64,000 nt of DNA from contig FWCC01000377.1 in NCBI GenBank assembly GCA_900169235.1, positions 1-64,000 of the forward strand. Reading direction: 5' to 3'. Below, one piece after another: positions 43,656 to 56,384 of this stretch. The stretch is from Zarea fungicola (taxonomy: Eukaryota > Ascomycota > Sordariomycetes > Hypocreales > Cordycipitaceae). The position numbers were made by a program, and so were the translations under genes. The notes below the pieces were generated by a model. The model worked only from the letters and a program-made list of their open reading frames with translations. It did no database searches and had not been told where the DNA came from. Position 1 is the first letter of the stretch, and every line of letters begins with the position of its first letter.

Positions 43656-45027
43656 ATGTCGTTGGTAGGGCTGCAGGAGCGCCTGGCGGCTCTCCAGGAA
43701 TCAACAGGCCAGCTCAAGGAGCTCGTCGACCGCCTCGCAAACCTCATGTTCCAGCCTGGATCGGTGCCTCTCGGAGCGGAAGAGGAAGATAGCGTCAGCG
43801 GCGAGCTTAGCGTGGAGATTGGGCAGATTCTCAAGGTCAACGCTGAAGATCAGGAGCTATTGCTAGAGGAGGCAAACTATCTGCGGCCAGAGGGGCATGA
43901 GAAAGAACGACTGGTAGCGGGCGTGGTTCGTGTTGGCGATGATCTCACAAAGTAAGTAAACGAATTCATGCAGAAATCGTAGACGGCCTTTTTTGTTTTG
44001 CGCGTTGAGCCCCAAATTATATCGATCAGATAGGACTAACAAACGTCATCTTTACCCACTTAGGTACCGTTTGTCGTTTCGAAAAGCAAGGCTACAAGCA
44101 AAAAAGAGCTTGGTAGAGGCACAAAAGCTCGAACGAAAACTTATTCTAAAATCATATTCCGCCCCCGTCCCAGAGTTCGAGCCTCCAGCCGTCGGCGACG
44201 CAGACACGGCGCCAGAGCACACACAGCAACATAATACCACTACCACCTCCTCCTCCCATTACCAACACCGCAGCATCCACCATTCCAGGTCGGGCTTGAC
44301 AGACGAGGACCAGCAGACGGTCGGCGCAAGCAGCCACGTGACGGCCTCGCTGCGGCGCACGCATGACCTCATCGCGGCGGAGCTGAGCCGGAGCGAGTTT
44401 GCGCACCAGACGCTGACCGAGTCCTCGGCGGCGCTGCGGCAGCTCGACGACTCGTACGGCTCGCTCGACTCGATGCTCGCCCAGTCGCGCGACCTGCTGG
44501 GCACGCTGCTGCGCTCGCAAAAGAGCGACACATGGTACCTGCAGACGGCGTTCTACATGCTCGCCGTGACGGGCGCGTGGCTGGTGTTTAGACGCCTGCT
44601 CTATGGGCCGATTTGGTGGTTGGTGCTGTTCCCGCTGAGAATCTTGTTTGGGATCGGTTCGACGGCGACGCGGGCAGTTTTGCCGGCGGCAGGGAAGTCG
44701 GCGCAGTCGGGACAGGTCGTCGGGCAAGGCGGTGGTGTAGGAGACACGGTACCGGTGAAAGGTCTTCCGGATGAGTCGCTACCTACCGCAAAAGTCGATC
44801 CCCAAGCTGGCGGGGATCTTCCAAAGAAGGTACAGGAGGAGATGGATGAAGCTATTAAGGAAGCAGTAGCCGAGGCCATTAAGCGCGGGGAGGAAGAGGT
44901 GGAGCAAAGCGAAACAACAAAAGAGCAGTCTACCGGTGAGGAACCCTCATTAGTAGACGATGTGGACGGAGAGGGTAGCCAGGACACCACAGAAGAGGAA
45001 TCTTTGCATGAAAGAGACGAATTATAA
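43656..45027 (+). CDS. SEC20: SEC20 SNARE, Golgi-to-ER retrograde transport
   Basis: SNARE of the ER target complex (Ufe1-Sec20-Use1) for COPI vesicles, with its N-terminus cytosolic and C-terminus luminal. 419 aa, exons 43656-43951 and 44064-45027. Residues 1-160 are helical and coiled-coil. The Sec20 SNARE region (THDLIAAELSRSEFAHQTL, then ALRQLDDSYGSLDSML) lies around 205-265. The membrane anchor follows (LQTAFYMLAVTGAWLVF, with a second hydrophobic stretch WWLVLFPLRILFG). The luminal tail of about 110 residues is highly acidic and ends in HERDEL, an ER-retrieval-type signal. Yeast Sec20 ends in HDEL, so this agrees with the assignment. The intron restores the YRLSFRKARLQAK helix. Confidence 0.92.
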
Positions 45028-45255
45028 AGCCTTGGCAGTTGGGCAGTTTTGACGAATATATAAATGAATCCCAAAATATATATAAAATGAAGATTTAATA
45101 TGAAACAACTAGGAGATCCCGGCTTTGTTGAAAGGCAGGATACATCTCGACTGATTATGTGTACCTTTTTTTTTGTTGATAAAAGCTCCCCGTCTATATC
45201 CTCTACCCCAATATTCTCCAGAATAAAATGAATGTTTTATTTGGAAAAGGGTTTT

Positions 45256-46301
45256 TTATGGCCTGTCGGGGCCTATGCGGGCGATATCGCTGATCCATGG
45301 CAGGCCGAGTTTCTTCATCTCGACGGCGAGCTGGAAGAGGTAGTCCAAACTGTGAGAGTTTCCACCTAATCAGTAAAACAAAGACTCGAGTATTCGACAA
45401 TCAAGGTTTATTAGTATTTGGTTTCTTACCTCTCACACTGCGTCTTGGCCTTTTGGACGTCATCGCCCCAGACGTAGACGCCATGTCTGCGCACAAGCAC
45501 CGCGTACGTGTCCGGGTACTGCTCCATGGCCTGCTCCAGATACTCGGTCAGGTCCTCCTCGTGCGGCGTGTTCTCGATGACGGGGATGCGCAGGGTGTCG
45601 TGGTAGCCCAGGTTGCCCGTCTTCTGGTATCCCTTGCGGAAGCCCTTGATCTGCTCAATGTTGTTAATCTCAAAGACCTTGGGGTTGCTGCCGGTCTGGG
45701 CGCTCTGCTGCTCGAGGAGCAGGGTGACGAGGACGGCCCATTGGGAGTGCGTGTGGATGCAGCAGCCGGCGCCGCGGCGCGTGAAGGCGGCGAGGAAGAG
45801 CGGCGTGCACTGGCTGGGCTTGAGGGCGGGCGGGGAGCGCAGGTAGGTCCTGTTCTTCAAGGTGGGCTCCTGGGCAGCGAGGGAGAGAACGTAGATGTCG
45901 GTGTGCTTCATGAGTTCCTTTTGGACGCCAGAAGGGGCAATATAGACAAGGTCACTAAATATATGAAGAGTATCAGCATGATGTGGCTCAACCTATACAT
46001 GAGATGGTCTGGAGAAGGTTGACGGTGAAGGCGATAGGTGGGATTTCTCAAGGTATGGCTCGCAATCAGGATAACGGCGAGAAATTTATGGTAAACAAGG
46101 TCTATTTTCTGAAGCAACTCACTCGTCTCGGATTGAGCAGCCTCCGCCAGTGCCAGTGACCCAGCCCAGGGTCCAAAACTTGGCGCAGAGTGAGGGGATG
46201 AGGTTCGCCGGGTGTTGAGCATCATCCGAGGTGATGAGCTTATCTGCTTCGTTGGCAGCCGTGGTCTCCTCTAGAGAGTTGTATTTTCTTTTGGTAGCCA
46301 T
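45256..46301 (-). CDS. MDE1: Methylthioribulose-1-phosphate dehydratase
   Basis: Methionine salvage enzyme converting 5-methylthioribulose 1-phosphate to 2,3-diketo-5-methylthiopentyl 1-phosphate in the cytosol; class II aldolase fold with zinc. 265 aa, exons 46123-46301, 45430-45954 and 45256-45349 on the minus strand. Seen in order: [20 protein letters not shown] near the N-terminus (family substrate loop), [15 protein letters not shown] sequence ([13 protein letters not shown]), zinc ligands in HTHSQWAVL and later RRHGVYVWG, and the ending [14 protein letters not shown]. Intron positions restore the [12 protein letters not shown] and CESLDYLFQ junctions. Length is close to yeast Mde1 (244 aa). 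No other methionine-salvage gene is nearby. Confidence 0.95.
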
Positions 46302-48936
46302 GACCTTGGCTAGGAAGGTGCTTTTTCTTTAATTTGGGTGCTAAAATTACAGCTGAATATTTTCTGGGCTTGAATCGAAAAAAAAGACGGTTTTCGGAGC
46401 TTCTCATTGCGATTTTGCGTCATTGGGAAAATTGTGGGGCGCGGAAAGAGAGCCGGACAACGTGGGCTTGAGGTTGGCAAACAGGCATTCCATCAAGATT
46501 GATGATGAGTCTCTGGTGGAAATGTGGTTTGCATGTGAACTATTTCATGAACAAAATGGTGTGTATGTCATGACAATTTAATTTAATAATCCTCGGGATC
46601 TGAAAAACAAGATCTTCAACTGAACAGTGTCCGTCATACCGGGTGTGGTGCATGGCTTGCATATTAGTACACCGACATTCGTGACCGGTTGTTTCCCAAG
46701 GTTTGCATTTTTTAAAAAAGAGGAAAGCAAGTCCTCTCATTGACTTTGAGGTTTTGGTTCCCAAGACAGAATTGTAATGCCTTTAAAGCCAGGATGGCAG
46801 GATGGCAGGATGGCAGGGAAAGACTCTGTACTGCTGAATACCTCCCAACCACACACAGTCTGCGGGTTCTGCCTCGCCCACATCCAAGTCAACAAATGAA
46901 GCAGCAGCAAGATATTACCATCTTCAGGTGCTTTAGATTGTTACTTCTTCTGTCTCAAGAGATTTTGGATACTGTAGCAGTTGCACCGAATGTATTAGCT
47001 GAGATTGTTGAAGCCGCCGTAGCTATTTGTCACCCAATAGAGTCCAATTCTCATCAAGCACGTTTTGTGCACTGAAATTGGCAGCTATTCGTATATTAAG
47101 GAGCATTTACTCCTCAATGCTAAATTCGCCACATCTCACCGATACACAAGATAACTATGGTGCAAGTGACAACCCACAGAAACACAGTGCTGTGCCCCGT
47201 GCTCTGCCGAGCTTCTTGTAGCAGAAAAGGTCGTATTTATTTGTTACTCCGTGCCGTGCAGTGCATAGCGGGCCGCACTTATGCAGTTGTTGTGATGCGG
47301 CGTACAACTCACACACTCATGGCGTCGTAGTAGACGCAGAGCCAGCTCCAGTACTCCGTAAACTAGTCACCGTTTGCGGGCAATGGGTTTCATCCACACA
47401 AAAGCAACAAAATTAGAGAATTCCATACGCCATGTTTTGGCAACGGATTGCTGAGGAACGGCCTTGTCTTGGATGGGTTTGTGCGGCGTTCAGTTGGTAG
47501 TTCCGTCTGAGACTTTCGCTAGCTTTCTTTAGCACTTCCTGTTTGACGGAAAACAAAATAAATAAAAGAGAATTTCAATGGCAAGGGTGTCACGAGAGCA
47601 AAGCAGGACAGCGAGTAATCCCGCATAAGAATCTAGTTACATGCAAGGTTATGAGTGGGAAATTGCCACAGCAGACAGCGACGGGCCGTGGGAGAGAGTA
47701 GAGTTACGAGAGAGAGCGCAGAAAAGGATGGGGAAAATAACAAGACAGCCCAAGGTTCGTCGGGCTGCCGATCACCCAAGACACTGACCGGAGACTGGCA
47801 CATATGCAAGCACCAGTGCCCGTTGCCCACACCAGGTGGCGGGCGCGGGCAAACAGAAAAACAAATACGAGGATGCAATGCACGGTGGTACTGCCACTTG
47901 GAAACTCCATAATTTTGCTTTCTTTTCATGCATTGAATTGAGAAACTTTTGCTCTTTCAGCGATAACCAGTATGTTGGCGCATCATGCAAGGAGCTTTGC
48001 GCAAGTCAGCCTGTGACAAGGAAAAAGAAAAAACTCCTAGGGTGCCTTTTTGGAGTGAGTCGTGCTCAGACTTGCAGCTAGCCAGGGGTCAAGCGCCCGC
48101 CACAAGCAAGGTAGCGTGACTCGACTTGAGCCAAGGGGACAGCTCATTTTAAATCTGCAGCCATCAGCATCAAAGTGACTGGGATGAATGGGCCATTGGT
48201 CTTGTTCCCCAGATGGGATGCCCACCCAGCTTGGAGGCTTGGATGCACGATCAGCATGCCAGGTCCATCACACTCACACACCCCTTGTCCCGTTCATAAA
48301 ATTAGTTAGTTATTACCTCGCCAAATGGCACAGAGTTTCTACACCCTGTTCCAGCTCCCCAAACTGTTCTCTGGGCGCTAACGGCAGGCTGTTAAGACAA
48401 CCCATAGCATTAGTACCTCGACAGCTTTTTCAACCACAAAATGCTTTGGGGGACCCAGGAACCAATAATCGGTCAACCTGTGAAACTTGCTTGCCAAGTT
48501 TTGTCCAAATAAGAGGCGTTGCCGAGCTTCCAAAATCCACATCTCTCAGCCCATCCCATCTCCATACCACACACACCCAGTCCACACCCCTAGTCATTCT
48601 TGGTCCTCCTCGGGTACCGGTGCAAATGGGTCAAAGCTCGTGTTGCATGGAGACAGAGGCCCAATTGTAATCCGTACAGTACTATTATTTCCAGGTCAGC
48701 CCAGTAGATGGGTCGTTTCCTCCGATGGCTTGAGCGGGAAGATGGGGGAGAGCTGGACAAAAGATTTAATATAACTAGAGCGGCCCCATCTCGCTTCTGC
48801 GTTCCGTCTTCTACTTCTTTTCTGCCTTGCATCCAGTCACATTCGTTTCTTTCTGGCTCTAGTCCCTACTCTCGTTAACAAGCTCCTCTCTTCATTTTTA
48901 CCATTTATACCCATTTACTACTTAATATCATTCAAG
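46302..48936. other. 2.6-kb intergenic region upstream of the GPI protein
   Basis: Contains three tandem copies of an 8-mer at 46791-46814 and, just before 48937, a pyrimidine-rich leader. Several short open frames (for example 48188-48670) lack domains and are not called. Confidence 0.5.
46791..46814. repeat. 8-nt tandem repeat, three copies
   Basis: AGGATGGC is repeated three times in a row in intergenic DNA. Confidence 0.85.
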
Positions 48937-49793
48937 ATGCGTTTCTCTGCTCTCCTCGCTCTCGGCGCCGCCTCTATTGTGGCTGCCCAGTCCTCCACCA
49001 GCAGCGCCGCTGCTCCTGTCTCCTCCCAGGAGACTTGCATCAAGAACTGTGGTGACGACGTCAACTGCAAGGCTCACTGCATCACTGTATGTCTATACTT
49101 GCTCTAATTCACCTGGAGAACCTGGAATCGCGTTTGCATGTTCGGTTCGGCTGCCGAACCCCAGACACATCCAATGACCAGGGCCGCCCCCGCGAGCGCT
49201 ATCTCATTTCAACCATGCCTTTTTTTTCTGTGAAACCCTGTCGTTTAATACTTCATTTTTTAATGTCTGTTTCTTGCTAACACTCTTCGCCTTGCTCTTT
49301 GTAGGTCCCTTCTCCCAACGACAGCCAGGCCAATCAGACCACCGAATGCGCCGCCAAGTGCCCTCAGGGTGACGGCAGCCCTGCCGACACGCAGAAGTAC
49401 AGCGACTGTGTCCAGAGCTGCATCAGCAAGTACTTCTACACCACGGAGTCTGGCACCCCCAACTCCGGTTCCGGCTCTGGCTCCGGCTCCGGTTCCTCTG
49501 GCTCCTCTGGCTCTGCCAGCTCCGGCGCTGCTGCCACGTCTACCAGCGGCGCTGCTAGCCCCAGCTCTACCTCTGGCTCCGGCTCCGGCTCCGGTTCTGG
49601 CTCCGGTTCTGGCTCTGGCTCTAGCTCTGGCAGTGCCGCCAGCTCTGGTGCCGCCGCTACCAGCTCCGGCTCTGGCTCGCAGACCAGCGCCAGCGCCAGT
49701 GCTACTCCTTCCACCAAGGGCAACAGCGCTGCTGGCCTCACTGGGGCCTCGGCCGCCGTCTTTGGTGTCGTCGCTGCTCTCTTTGCTCTCTAA
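48937..49793 (+). CDS. Ser/Gly-rich GPI-anchored cell-surface protein
   Basis: Predicted secreted, GPI-anchored protein of 212 aa; exons 48937-49086 and 49305-49793, with a rather long intron of 218 nt. A signal peptide covers about residues 1-17 ([13 protein letters not shown]). The N-terminal half has eight cysteines in four CxnC pairs (CIKNC, CKAHC, CAAKC, CVQSC with gaps), suggesting a compact disulphide domain. Residues about 100-190 are Ser/Gly/Ala repeats, mostly SG dipeptides, likely O-glycosylated. The C-terminus (NSAAGL then [13 protein letters not shown]) fits a GPI attachment signal. It resembles small fungal wall or plasma-membrane surface proteins. The exact family is not recognised; it does not have the CFEM pattern. 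Confidence 0.85.
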
Positions 49794-51556
49794 ATTCGTC
49801 TTTAAAATACCAAGCCAAATGTGATTCTTTCTTCTCTTCACTTTGACTATGCAGATGTATTCTTAATATACGGATTATGGATGCCCGGAGTTGGCAGGAG
49901 GATGTAATGTGATCAGGACTGTCATATGCCTGCGAGTTGGGGATGGACTCGCAATTAATATACATACAATTTTGATTATGGGCTCTGCCCTGCGATTTTT
50001 TACCCTGAAATACAGGCTTGTCTTGATTATTGAGCATGAATTTGTCCCGTGGTATATGTGATGTTTGTTTGGCGTCTGTTTGTGTGGCTGCATATACTTA
50101 CCCTGCATCTGGTTCGTTTACTTGGCTTCCGCATATCTGGCTGCTTTCAGGACGCCTGCGTGTAGAAGTATTGCCAACGGTTGTCTCCGATTGTTATCTG
50201 ACTTTTTGCGTGCTCTGTGGTTCATCAATCTCTCAAAAATGAGTGGGCAGGTGTCAAGATCGGTTGCAGCCCGATCTACATTTACATTGTGGCTGTTCGG
50301 GCCTTACAAATGCACTACGAGATACCATTGCCTGGCCATGGCTGGTAATACCGAAGTACAGAAACCACAACAACAGTAGTCTTTTGACCTACAATGTAAT
50401 TGATTAGTTAAATGTAAAAGATGAAGTCTCGTTTTCAAATTGTTGGCCATCCAGAAACTCTGCTCATCCGACTTGAATAACAGCGGAGTGTACCGGTCCG
50501 ATGGTGGCTGTGGGGTCAGCTTTTGGCTCATCTGGAACCAGGAACTGGCTTTTTGAAGCGTGACATGAATATCCGTACTCTGCATCAGGCAGATGTGATT
50601 TGGCACAAAATTTGTCTTTAATGGAGATGGCAGAATATTCCTCTTGTTGGAAGCCCAGGTTGATTTCACATGAGTAATTTCTCTCTATTCTGTAATACTG
50701 GCTGTAGAAGGACGGCTTTGATACACGTGGCCAACAGAGAAGAGAATGGCCAGAGGTGCTACGAGACCCCCACTGGAATATGTACGTGATGCTGCCGATG
50801 GGCCACTGACAGGCTAGCCTGCAACCGAATGTGTGGCGGCATATGTTGGAGAACAATGGCTTCAGAGTCCAGCCTCTCATTTTAGTGGCTCTCAAGTGCA
50901 GTGGCTCTACACATCCATGAACCCTCTCTGCAAAAAGAGAAAAAAAGAAGATGAAAAGAATATCACGCAATATAAAGTGAGATATCAATTCATTGACACC
51001 ACAAAATGGATGCACTGCGCAATGGTACCATTTTGTTGAGACTTCACTCATCATAACTCATACCTTGCATAGTAAGCTGTATTGGGACACGGGTTTCGAA
51101 AGCTTTCCACTGTACTCCTTCCACGGTAACCGGGCCACTGTAACACCGGTGGGGAGTCACTTTTAGCGCCTGGGCCAGCACTAACAGCTGTGCCTGTGCA
51201 GCACGCAGTCACCACGGTAGTCCAACTGGCAGTGAGGAGCCGCTTCACCAAAGTATCCACCACGGCCTGGTTGGAGTTCTGGCCAACCCCCGCATAAATT
51301 GTAGGGTCCTCAAATCAACGTGTCCTTTATGTCGGGGTAGCTTCCTTCATCTAGAGCCGTAACCTCTTCAGTTATCCGCATCTTCACTCTCTTCCCCTTC
51401 CTCTACCCAACCGCACTCTCGGTATTTCTTCACCTTTGAGCGCTGGGACGGCATTGGTATTTCCTCAACCCATCTGCCAATTTCTCTTGTTTCCTTCTCC
51501 CCCTGCATCCTGTTGCCCTCTGTTTAATTGGCTTCTGTGATCCCTCGTTGGCCATC
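49794..51556. other. Intergenic region GPI protein / calnexin
   Basis: 1.8 kb. The last ~250 bp before calnexin are pyrimidine-rich. A 196-aa open frame at 50464-51054 on the minus strand has no recognisable domain and is not called. Confidence 0.5.
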
Positions 51557-53498
51557 ATGAAGTTCAACACTGTTGCTGCTGCCATGTCGGCGGCCATGCT
51601 CGCCGGCGTCGCTCACGCTGAGGAGCCCGAGGCCTCCCCGGTTGCTGTCGAGCTCCCCACCTTTACTGTGAGTGCCCTTTTTCGTCGATTGTAATGGCAT
51701 CGACTCTACCGTGGTACCAACGCGATCACTGCCAAGCAACCTCACCACACCATCGAATTTCCGCTGACCAATTTTCTCTTTTGTATAGCCCACTACCCTC
51801 AAGGCGGGGTTCCTTGAACAGTTCACCGATGACTGGGAGAAGCGCTGGAAGCCTTCTACAGCCAAGAAGGACATGGCCGGCTCCGACAAGGACAAGGAGG
51901 AGGAGGAGTGGGCATATGTTGGCCAGTGGGCTGTTGAGGAGCCTACCGTCTACAAGGGCGAGGAGGGCTCCAAGGGTCTTGTTGTCAAGAACCCTGCCGC
52001 TCACCACGCCATTTCGGCCAAGTTCCCCAAGAAGATTGACAACAAGGGCAAGACTCTTGTTGTTCAGTACGAGGTCAAGCTGCAGAGTAAGTCTATGCTC
52101 CTCAATTCGCAACTGCACCGGTACCAGGGTTTTGGGCCAAGGCTAACATCATCTCTTTCCAGAGGGCCTCGAGTGCGGTGGTGCCTACATGAAGCTCCTT
52201 CGTGACAACAAGGCTCTTCACCAAGAGGAGTTCAGCAATGCTACCCCCTATGTCATCATGTTCGGTCCCGACAAGTGCGGCCACACCAACAAGGTGCACT
52301 TCATCTTCAACCACAAGAACCCCAAGACTGGAGAGTACGAGGAGAAGCACCTCAACTCCCCCCCCTCGGCCAAGATTGTCAAGACCACTGAGCTTTACAC
52401 CTTGATCGTGCACCCCAACAACACCTACGCCATCCGTCAGAATGGTGAGGAGGTCAAGACTGGTTCTCTCCTCGAGGACTTCACTCCCTCCGTCAACCCC
52501 CCCGCTGAGATTGACGACGCCAAGGACACCAAGCCCGAGGACTGGGTTGACCAGGCCCGCATCCCCGACCCCGAGGCTACCAAGCCCGAGGACTGGGACG
52601 AGGACGCTCCTTTCGAGATTGTCGACGAGGAGGCCACCAAGCCTGAGGACTGGCTCGAGGCTGAGCCTCTTACTGTGGCTGACCCCGAGGCTCAGAAGCC
52701 CGAGGACTGGGATGATGAGGAGGATGGTGACTGGGTCGCCCCTACCGTCCCTAACCCCAAGTGCGCTGATGTCTCTGGCTGTGGTCCCTGGACGAAGCCC
52801 ATGACGAAGAACCCCGACTATAAGGGCAAGTGGAGCGCACCTTATGTTGACAACCCTGCCTACAAGGGACCCTGGGCTCCTCGCAAGATCAAGAACCCCG
52901 CCTACTTCGAGGACAAGACCCCTGCTAACTTTGAGCCTATGGGTGCTGTAAGTTTATGCAATGTCTCCTCGTGGTGGCACAAACATGTTACTAACTGACG
53001 CGTTTTTAGATTGGCTTCGAGATCTGGACCATGCAGAGCGATATCCTCTTTGACAACATCTACATTGGCCACTCCATTGCCGACGCCGAGAAGCTTGCCG
53101 CTGAGACCTGGGCGCCCAAGCACGCTGCTGAGCAGGCTCTCCTCGAGGCTGACCAGCCCAAGCCTGAGGAGCCCGAGTCGCCCAGTGACCTCAAGTTCCT
53201 CGACGACCCTGTCCTCTACGTCCGCGAGAAGGTTGACCTGTTCATTACCATTGCTCAGCGCGACCCCATTGAGGCTATCAAGTTCGTTCCCGAGGTTGCT
53301 GGCGGCATCGGCGCTATCCTCATCTCTCTGATTGCTCTCATTGTCGCCCTTGCTGGCTCCGGCCCCGCTCCCCCGGCTCCCGCCAAAAAGGCCGCTGCTA
53401 CCGGTGGCAAGAAGGAGAAGGCTTCCGAGGCCACCACCACCGGCGCTGAGAAGGCCAAGGGCGATGCCACTAAGCGCACCACTCGCAGCCAGAACTAG
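51557..53498 (+). CDS. cnx1: Calnexin, ER lectin chaperone
   Basis: Membrane-bound chaperone that holds monoglucosylated glycoproteins during folding in the ER. 560 aa; exons 51557-51667, 51789-52086, 52163-52947 and 53010-53498. Signal peptide at residues 1-21. The lectin domain includes [13 protein letters not shown] and [17 protein letters not shown]. The P-domain arm has four KPEDW repeats followed by the second repeat type ([25 protein letters not shown]). [19 protein letters not shown] closes the lectin fold. A membrane segment lies at about 500-520 ([17 protein letters not shown]) and the cytosolic tail is Lys/Ala/Thr-rich without the acidic motif of animal calnexins. All three introns restore family sequence. 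With OST1 and SEC20 it is the third secretory-pathway gene in the window. Confidence 0.96.
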
Positions 53499-54565
53499 AG
53501 TGCTATTGTATATCCGGGAACGAGGGCGAGGCGTAGCGGATGAGAGACGGCGAGGCAGAATACCAAAAATGAAATTACTTGTGATTATAGCTGAAATTTG
53601 AGATGAAGCCAGATGTGTACTTTTTCTACGATGCAATGTTATATGCCGATGCAAAAATGGCTAGAGCTGTACGGGGGAGTATTGAGTACTGGGCGTACCA
53701 ATTTGGGCGTCTGCAAAATCGAGAGAAGAATGCATGAGATATTTTATACTATGATTACATTTTCGATTGGTGATATGATGGTGCGTGAGGGTTATGGGGT
53801 TGGTTGTTGTATAGATTGCGGTTCCGCTTGTGCCACTGTATCTGATCTGTTTTGATAGGCGCCCTCTTGCCCCAGGACAGATGGAGGACGCCCTCCTGGG
53901 TTGTGCCTATTTCTTCTAATCTTTTTTAGCATATTTACTGATAATTTAGAGCAGACGCGCCCTCTTGCTCTGGAGCAGACATCCACAAGACCACGGGCTA
54001 GTCAGAGTGGCTCATGGGTATTGGCTCGTTGATAGCACCGTGGCCCTGTACCACTAATAAGAGTCGTATCCGGTAGCGGAGACTGCTGTGGCGAGACTCC
54101 TCCAGACCAGCAAGGCCATGCATGGCAAGCCCACAGGAACTTTGGCCGTCGGCATTCGCGGAAGCCGGCGGCCTAGTGAAGGAGACCCCAAACGGTCTAA
54201 AAAATTTGGTACCAAGGTCTACCTACACAGGTCGCAAAGCTGCAGAGCGTAATCAAGGTCCCCCAGAGAATGGGCTCGGGTGAAGGGCTGCAGGCCCACA
54301 AATCAGTCCTTCGCTGCCCCGACTTGACCGACCGTAACCGCGCCTTCTGGTAACTTACAACCGTTCCCCACGTAATAGCAACCTGGAGAGGACAAGAGAC
54401 ATTCGCCCCAAATAATAAAAAGAGCCGTCTGGGTCCCCGTCCTGCCCAGTCTCTCTTTTTCCCTCTCTTTTAAAGTAGTACGTCTGTTTTCATATTTTTT
54501 ATCCCATCACATCTCTTCCCATCTCCGCTGACGATTGGATCCCGGTCGTCTCCGTTGTTGTGAAG
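53499..54565. other. Intergenic region calnexin / MMSDH
   Basis: 1.07 kb with the calnexin 3' end and the promoter of the dehydrogenase gene; no gene seen. Confidence 0.5.
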
Positions 54566-56384
54566 ATGCGTCGGCTCATTACTCGCAGCGTCTCTGTCAG
54601 CGCTGCTGCCCGTACACCAGCTTCATCTGCTGCTCCTCGTTCCTCGCTCGCCGCCATGTCGTCGTCGTCGCCGTCGTTGTCCAAGAGCAGCATTGCTGAT
54701 GTGGCCGCGCGGAGAATCCATGCCACGGCCCAGCAGATGCGCCCTGCTGCTGCCAATGCTCTGGCTTCAACCGCCACCAGCTACCCCACGACCCACGACA
54801 AGATCCAGTCTGTCGAGAACACGCCGTACTTTATCGACAACAAGTTTGTCCAGTCCAAGGCGGCTACCTTTATCGACTTGCCCGATCCCGCCACCAATAA
54901 TCTCGTCACCCGCGTGCCCCAGATGACCGACGAGGAGATGAAGGCTGCCGTCGCCAGTGCGCAAAAGGCCTTTGAGTCCTGGCGCAACACCTCAGTCCTC
55001 GCCCGCCAGGCTATCATGTTCAAATTTGTGGCTCTCATCCGCGAGAACTGGGACCGTCTGGCTGCCAGCATCACCCTTGAGCAGGGCAAGACCTTTGCTG
55101 ATGCCAAGGGTGACGTCCTCCGTGGTCTGCAGGTTGCTGAGGCTGCTTGTGCCGCCCCCGAGCTCCTCAAGGGCGAGGTCCTCGAGGTTGCCAAGGACAT
55201 GGAGACGAGAACCTACCGGGAGCCATTGGGCGTCGTTGCCGCCATCTGCCCCTTTAGTAAGTGCTTCTTGACTGATGCAAAAACAATTAAATTTCCCTCT
55301 TTTTACTTACACGCAAAAAAAAAAACTAGACTTCCCTGCCATGATTCCTCTTTGGTGCATTCCCATGGCCACCATTACTGGCAACACCCTGATTCTCAAG
55401 CCCTCTGAGCGTGATCCCGGCGCCGCCATGATCCTCGCTGAGCTGGTCCAGAAGGCTGGCTTCCCCGAGGGTGTCGTCAACGTTATCCATGGTGCCCACA
55501 AGACTGTCGACTTTATCCTGGACGAACCCGCCATTAAGGCCATCAGCTTCGTCGGTGGCAACAAGGCCGGCGAGTACATCTTCACCCGCGGCTCCGCCAA
55601 CGGCAAGCGTGTCCAGGCCAATCTGGGCGCCAAGAACCACGCCGCTGTCCTGCCCGACTGCAACAAGAACCACTTCATCAACAGCGTCGTTGGTGCCGCC
55701 TTTGGTGCCGCCGGCCAGCGCTGCATGGCCCTGAGCACCCTCGTCATGGTCGGTGAGACCAAGGAGTGGCTGTCTGAGGTTGCCGACGCTGCCAAGGCTC
55801 TCAAGGTCGACGGCGGCTTCGAGGCTGGAGCCGATCTCGGCCCCGTCATCTCCCCCTACAGCAAGGAGCGCATCGAGAAGCTGATTGAGAGCGCTGAGAA
55901 GGAGGGTGCCACCATCTTGCTCGACGGTCGCGGCTTCAAGCCCGCCAAGTACCCCAACGGCAACTTCATTGGCCCCACCATCATCTCCAACGTCACGCCC
56001 GACATGACTTGCTACAAGGAGGAGATCTTTGGCCCCGTCCTGGTCTGCCTGAATGTCGAGACAATGGATGATGCCATTGCGCTGATTAACAAGAACGAGT
56101 ACGGTAACGGTGTCGCCATCTTCACCAAGTCTGGCCCCACCGCGGAGACGTTCCGTCGCAACATTGAGGCTGGTCAGGTTGGTATCAATGTGCCAATTCC
56201 CGTCCCGCTGCCCATGTTCTCCTTCACCGGAAACAAGAAGAGCATTGCCGGAGGTGGTGCTAGCACTTTCTACGGAAAGCCTGGTATCAACTTCTACACG
56301 CAGCTCAAGACTGTAACTGCACTGTGGCAGAGCGCTGATGCTGTCTCCAAGAAGGCGACAGTTGCCATGCCTACTCTGCAGTAA
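54566..56384 (+). CDS. Methylmalonate-semialdehyde dehydrogenase (CoA-acylating), mitochondrial
   Basis: Aldehyde dehydrogenase family 6 enzyme. It oxidises methylmalonate or malonate semialdehyde to propionyl- or acetyl-CoA in valine and pyrimidine breakdown. 581 aa, exons 54566-55256 and 55330-56384. The first ~70 residues are Ser/Ala/Arg-rich without acidic residues, a typical mitochondrial presequence ([17 protein letters not shown]). Core motifs: [25 protein letters not shown] at the exon junction, [12 protein letters not shown] and the catalytic Cys (about residue 362) in [11 protein letters not shown]. The end ([17 protein letters not shown]) is family-typical. The start is the ATG at 54566; the frame is open a little further upstream but without ATG. 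Confidence 0.95.

Noticed and set aside
49260..49841. 193-aa Gly/Ala/Arg-rich frame on the minus strand
   Set aside because: It is the complement of the Ser/Gly repeat of the GPI protein, a repeat shadow.
50464..51054. 196-aa open frame on the minus strand between the GPI protein and calnexin
   Set aside because: No recognisable domain, no splice partners and composition like random translation.
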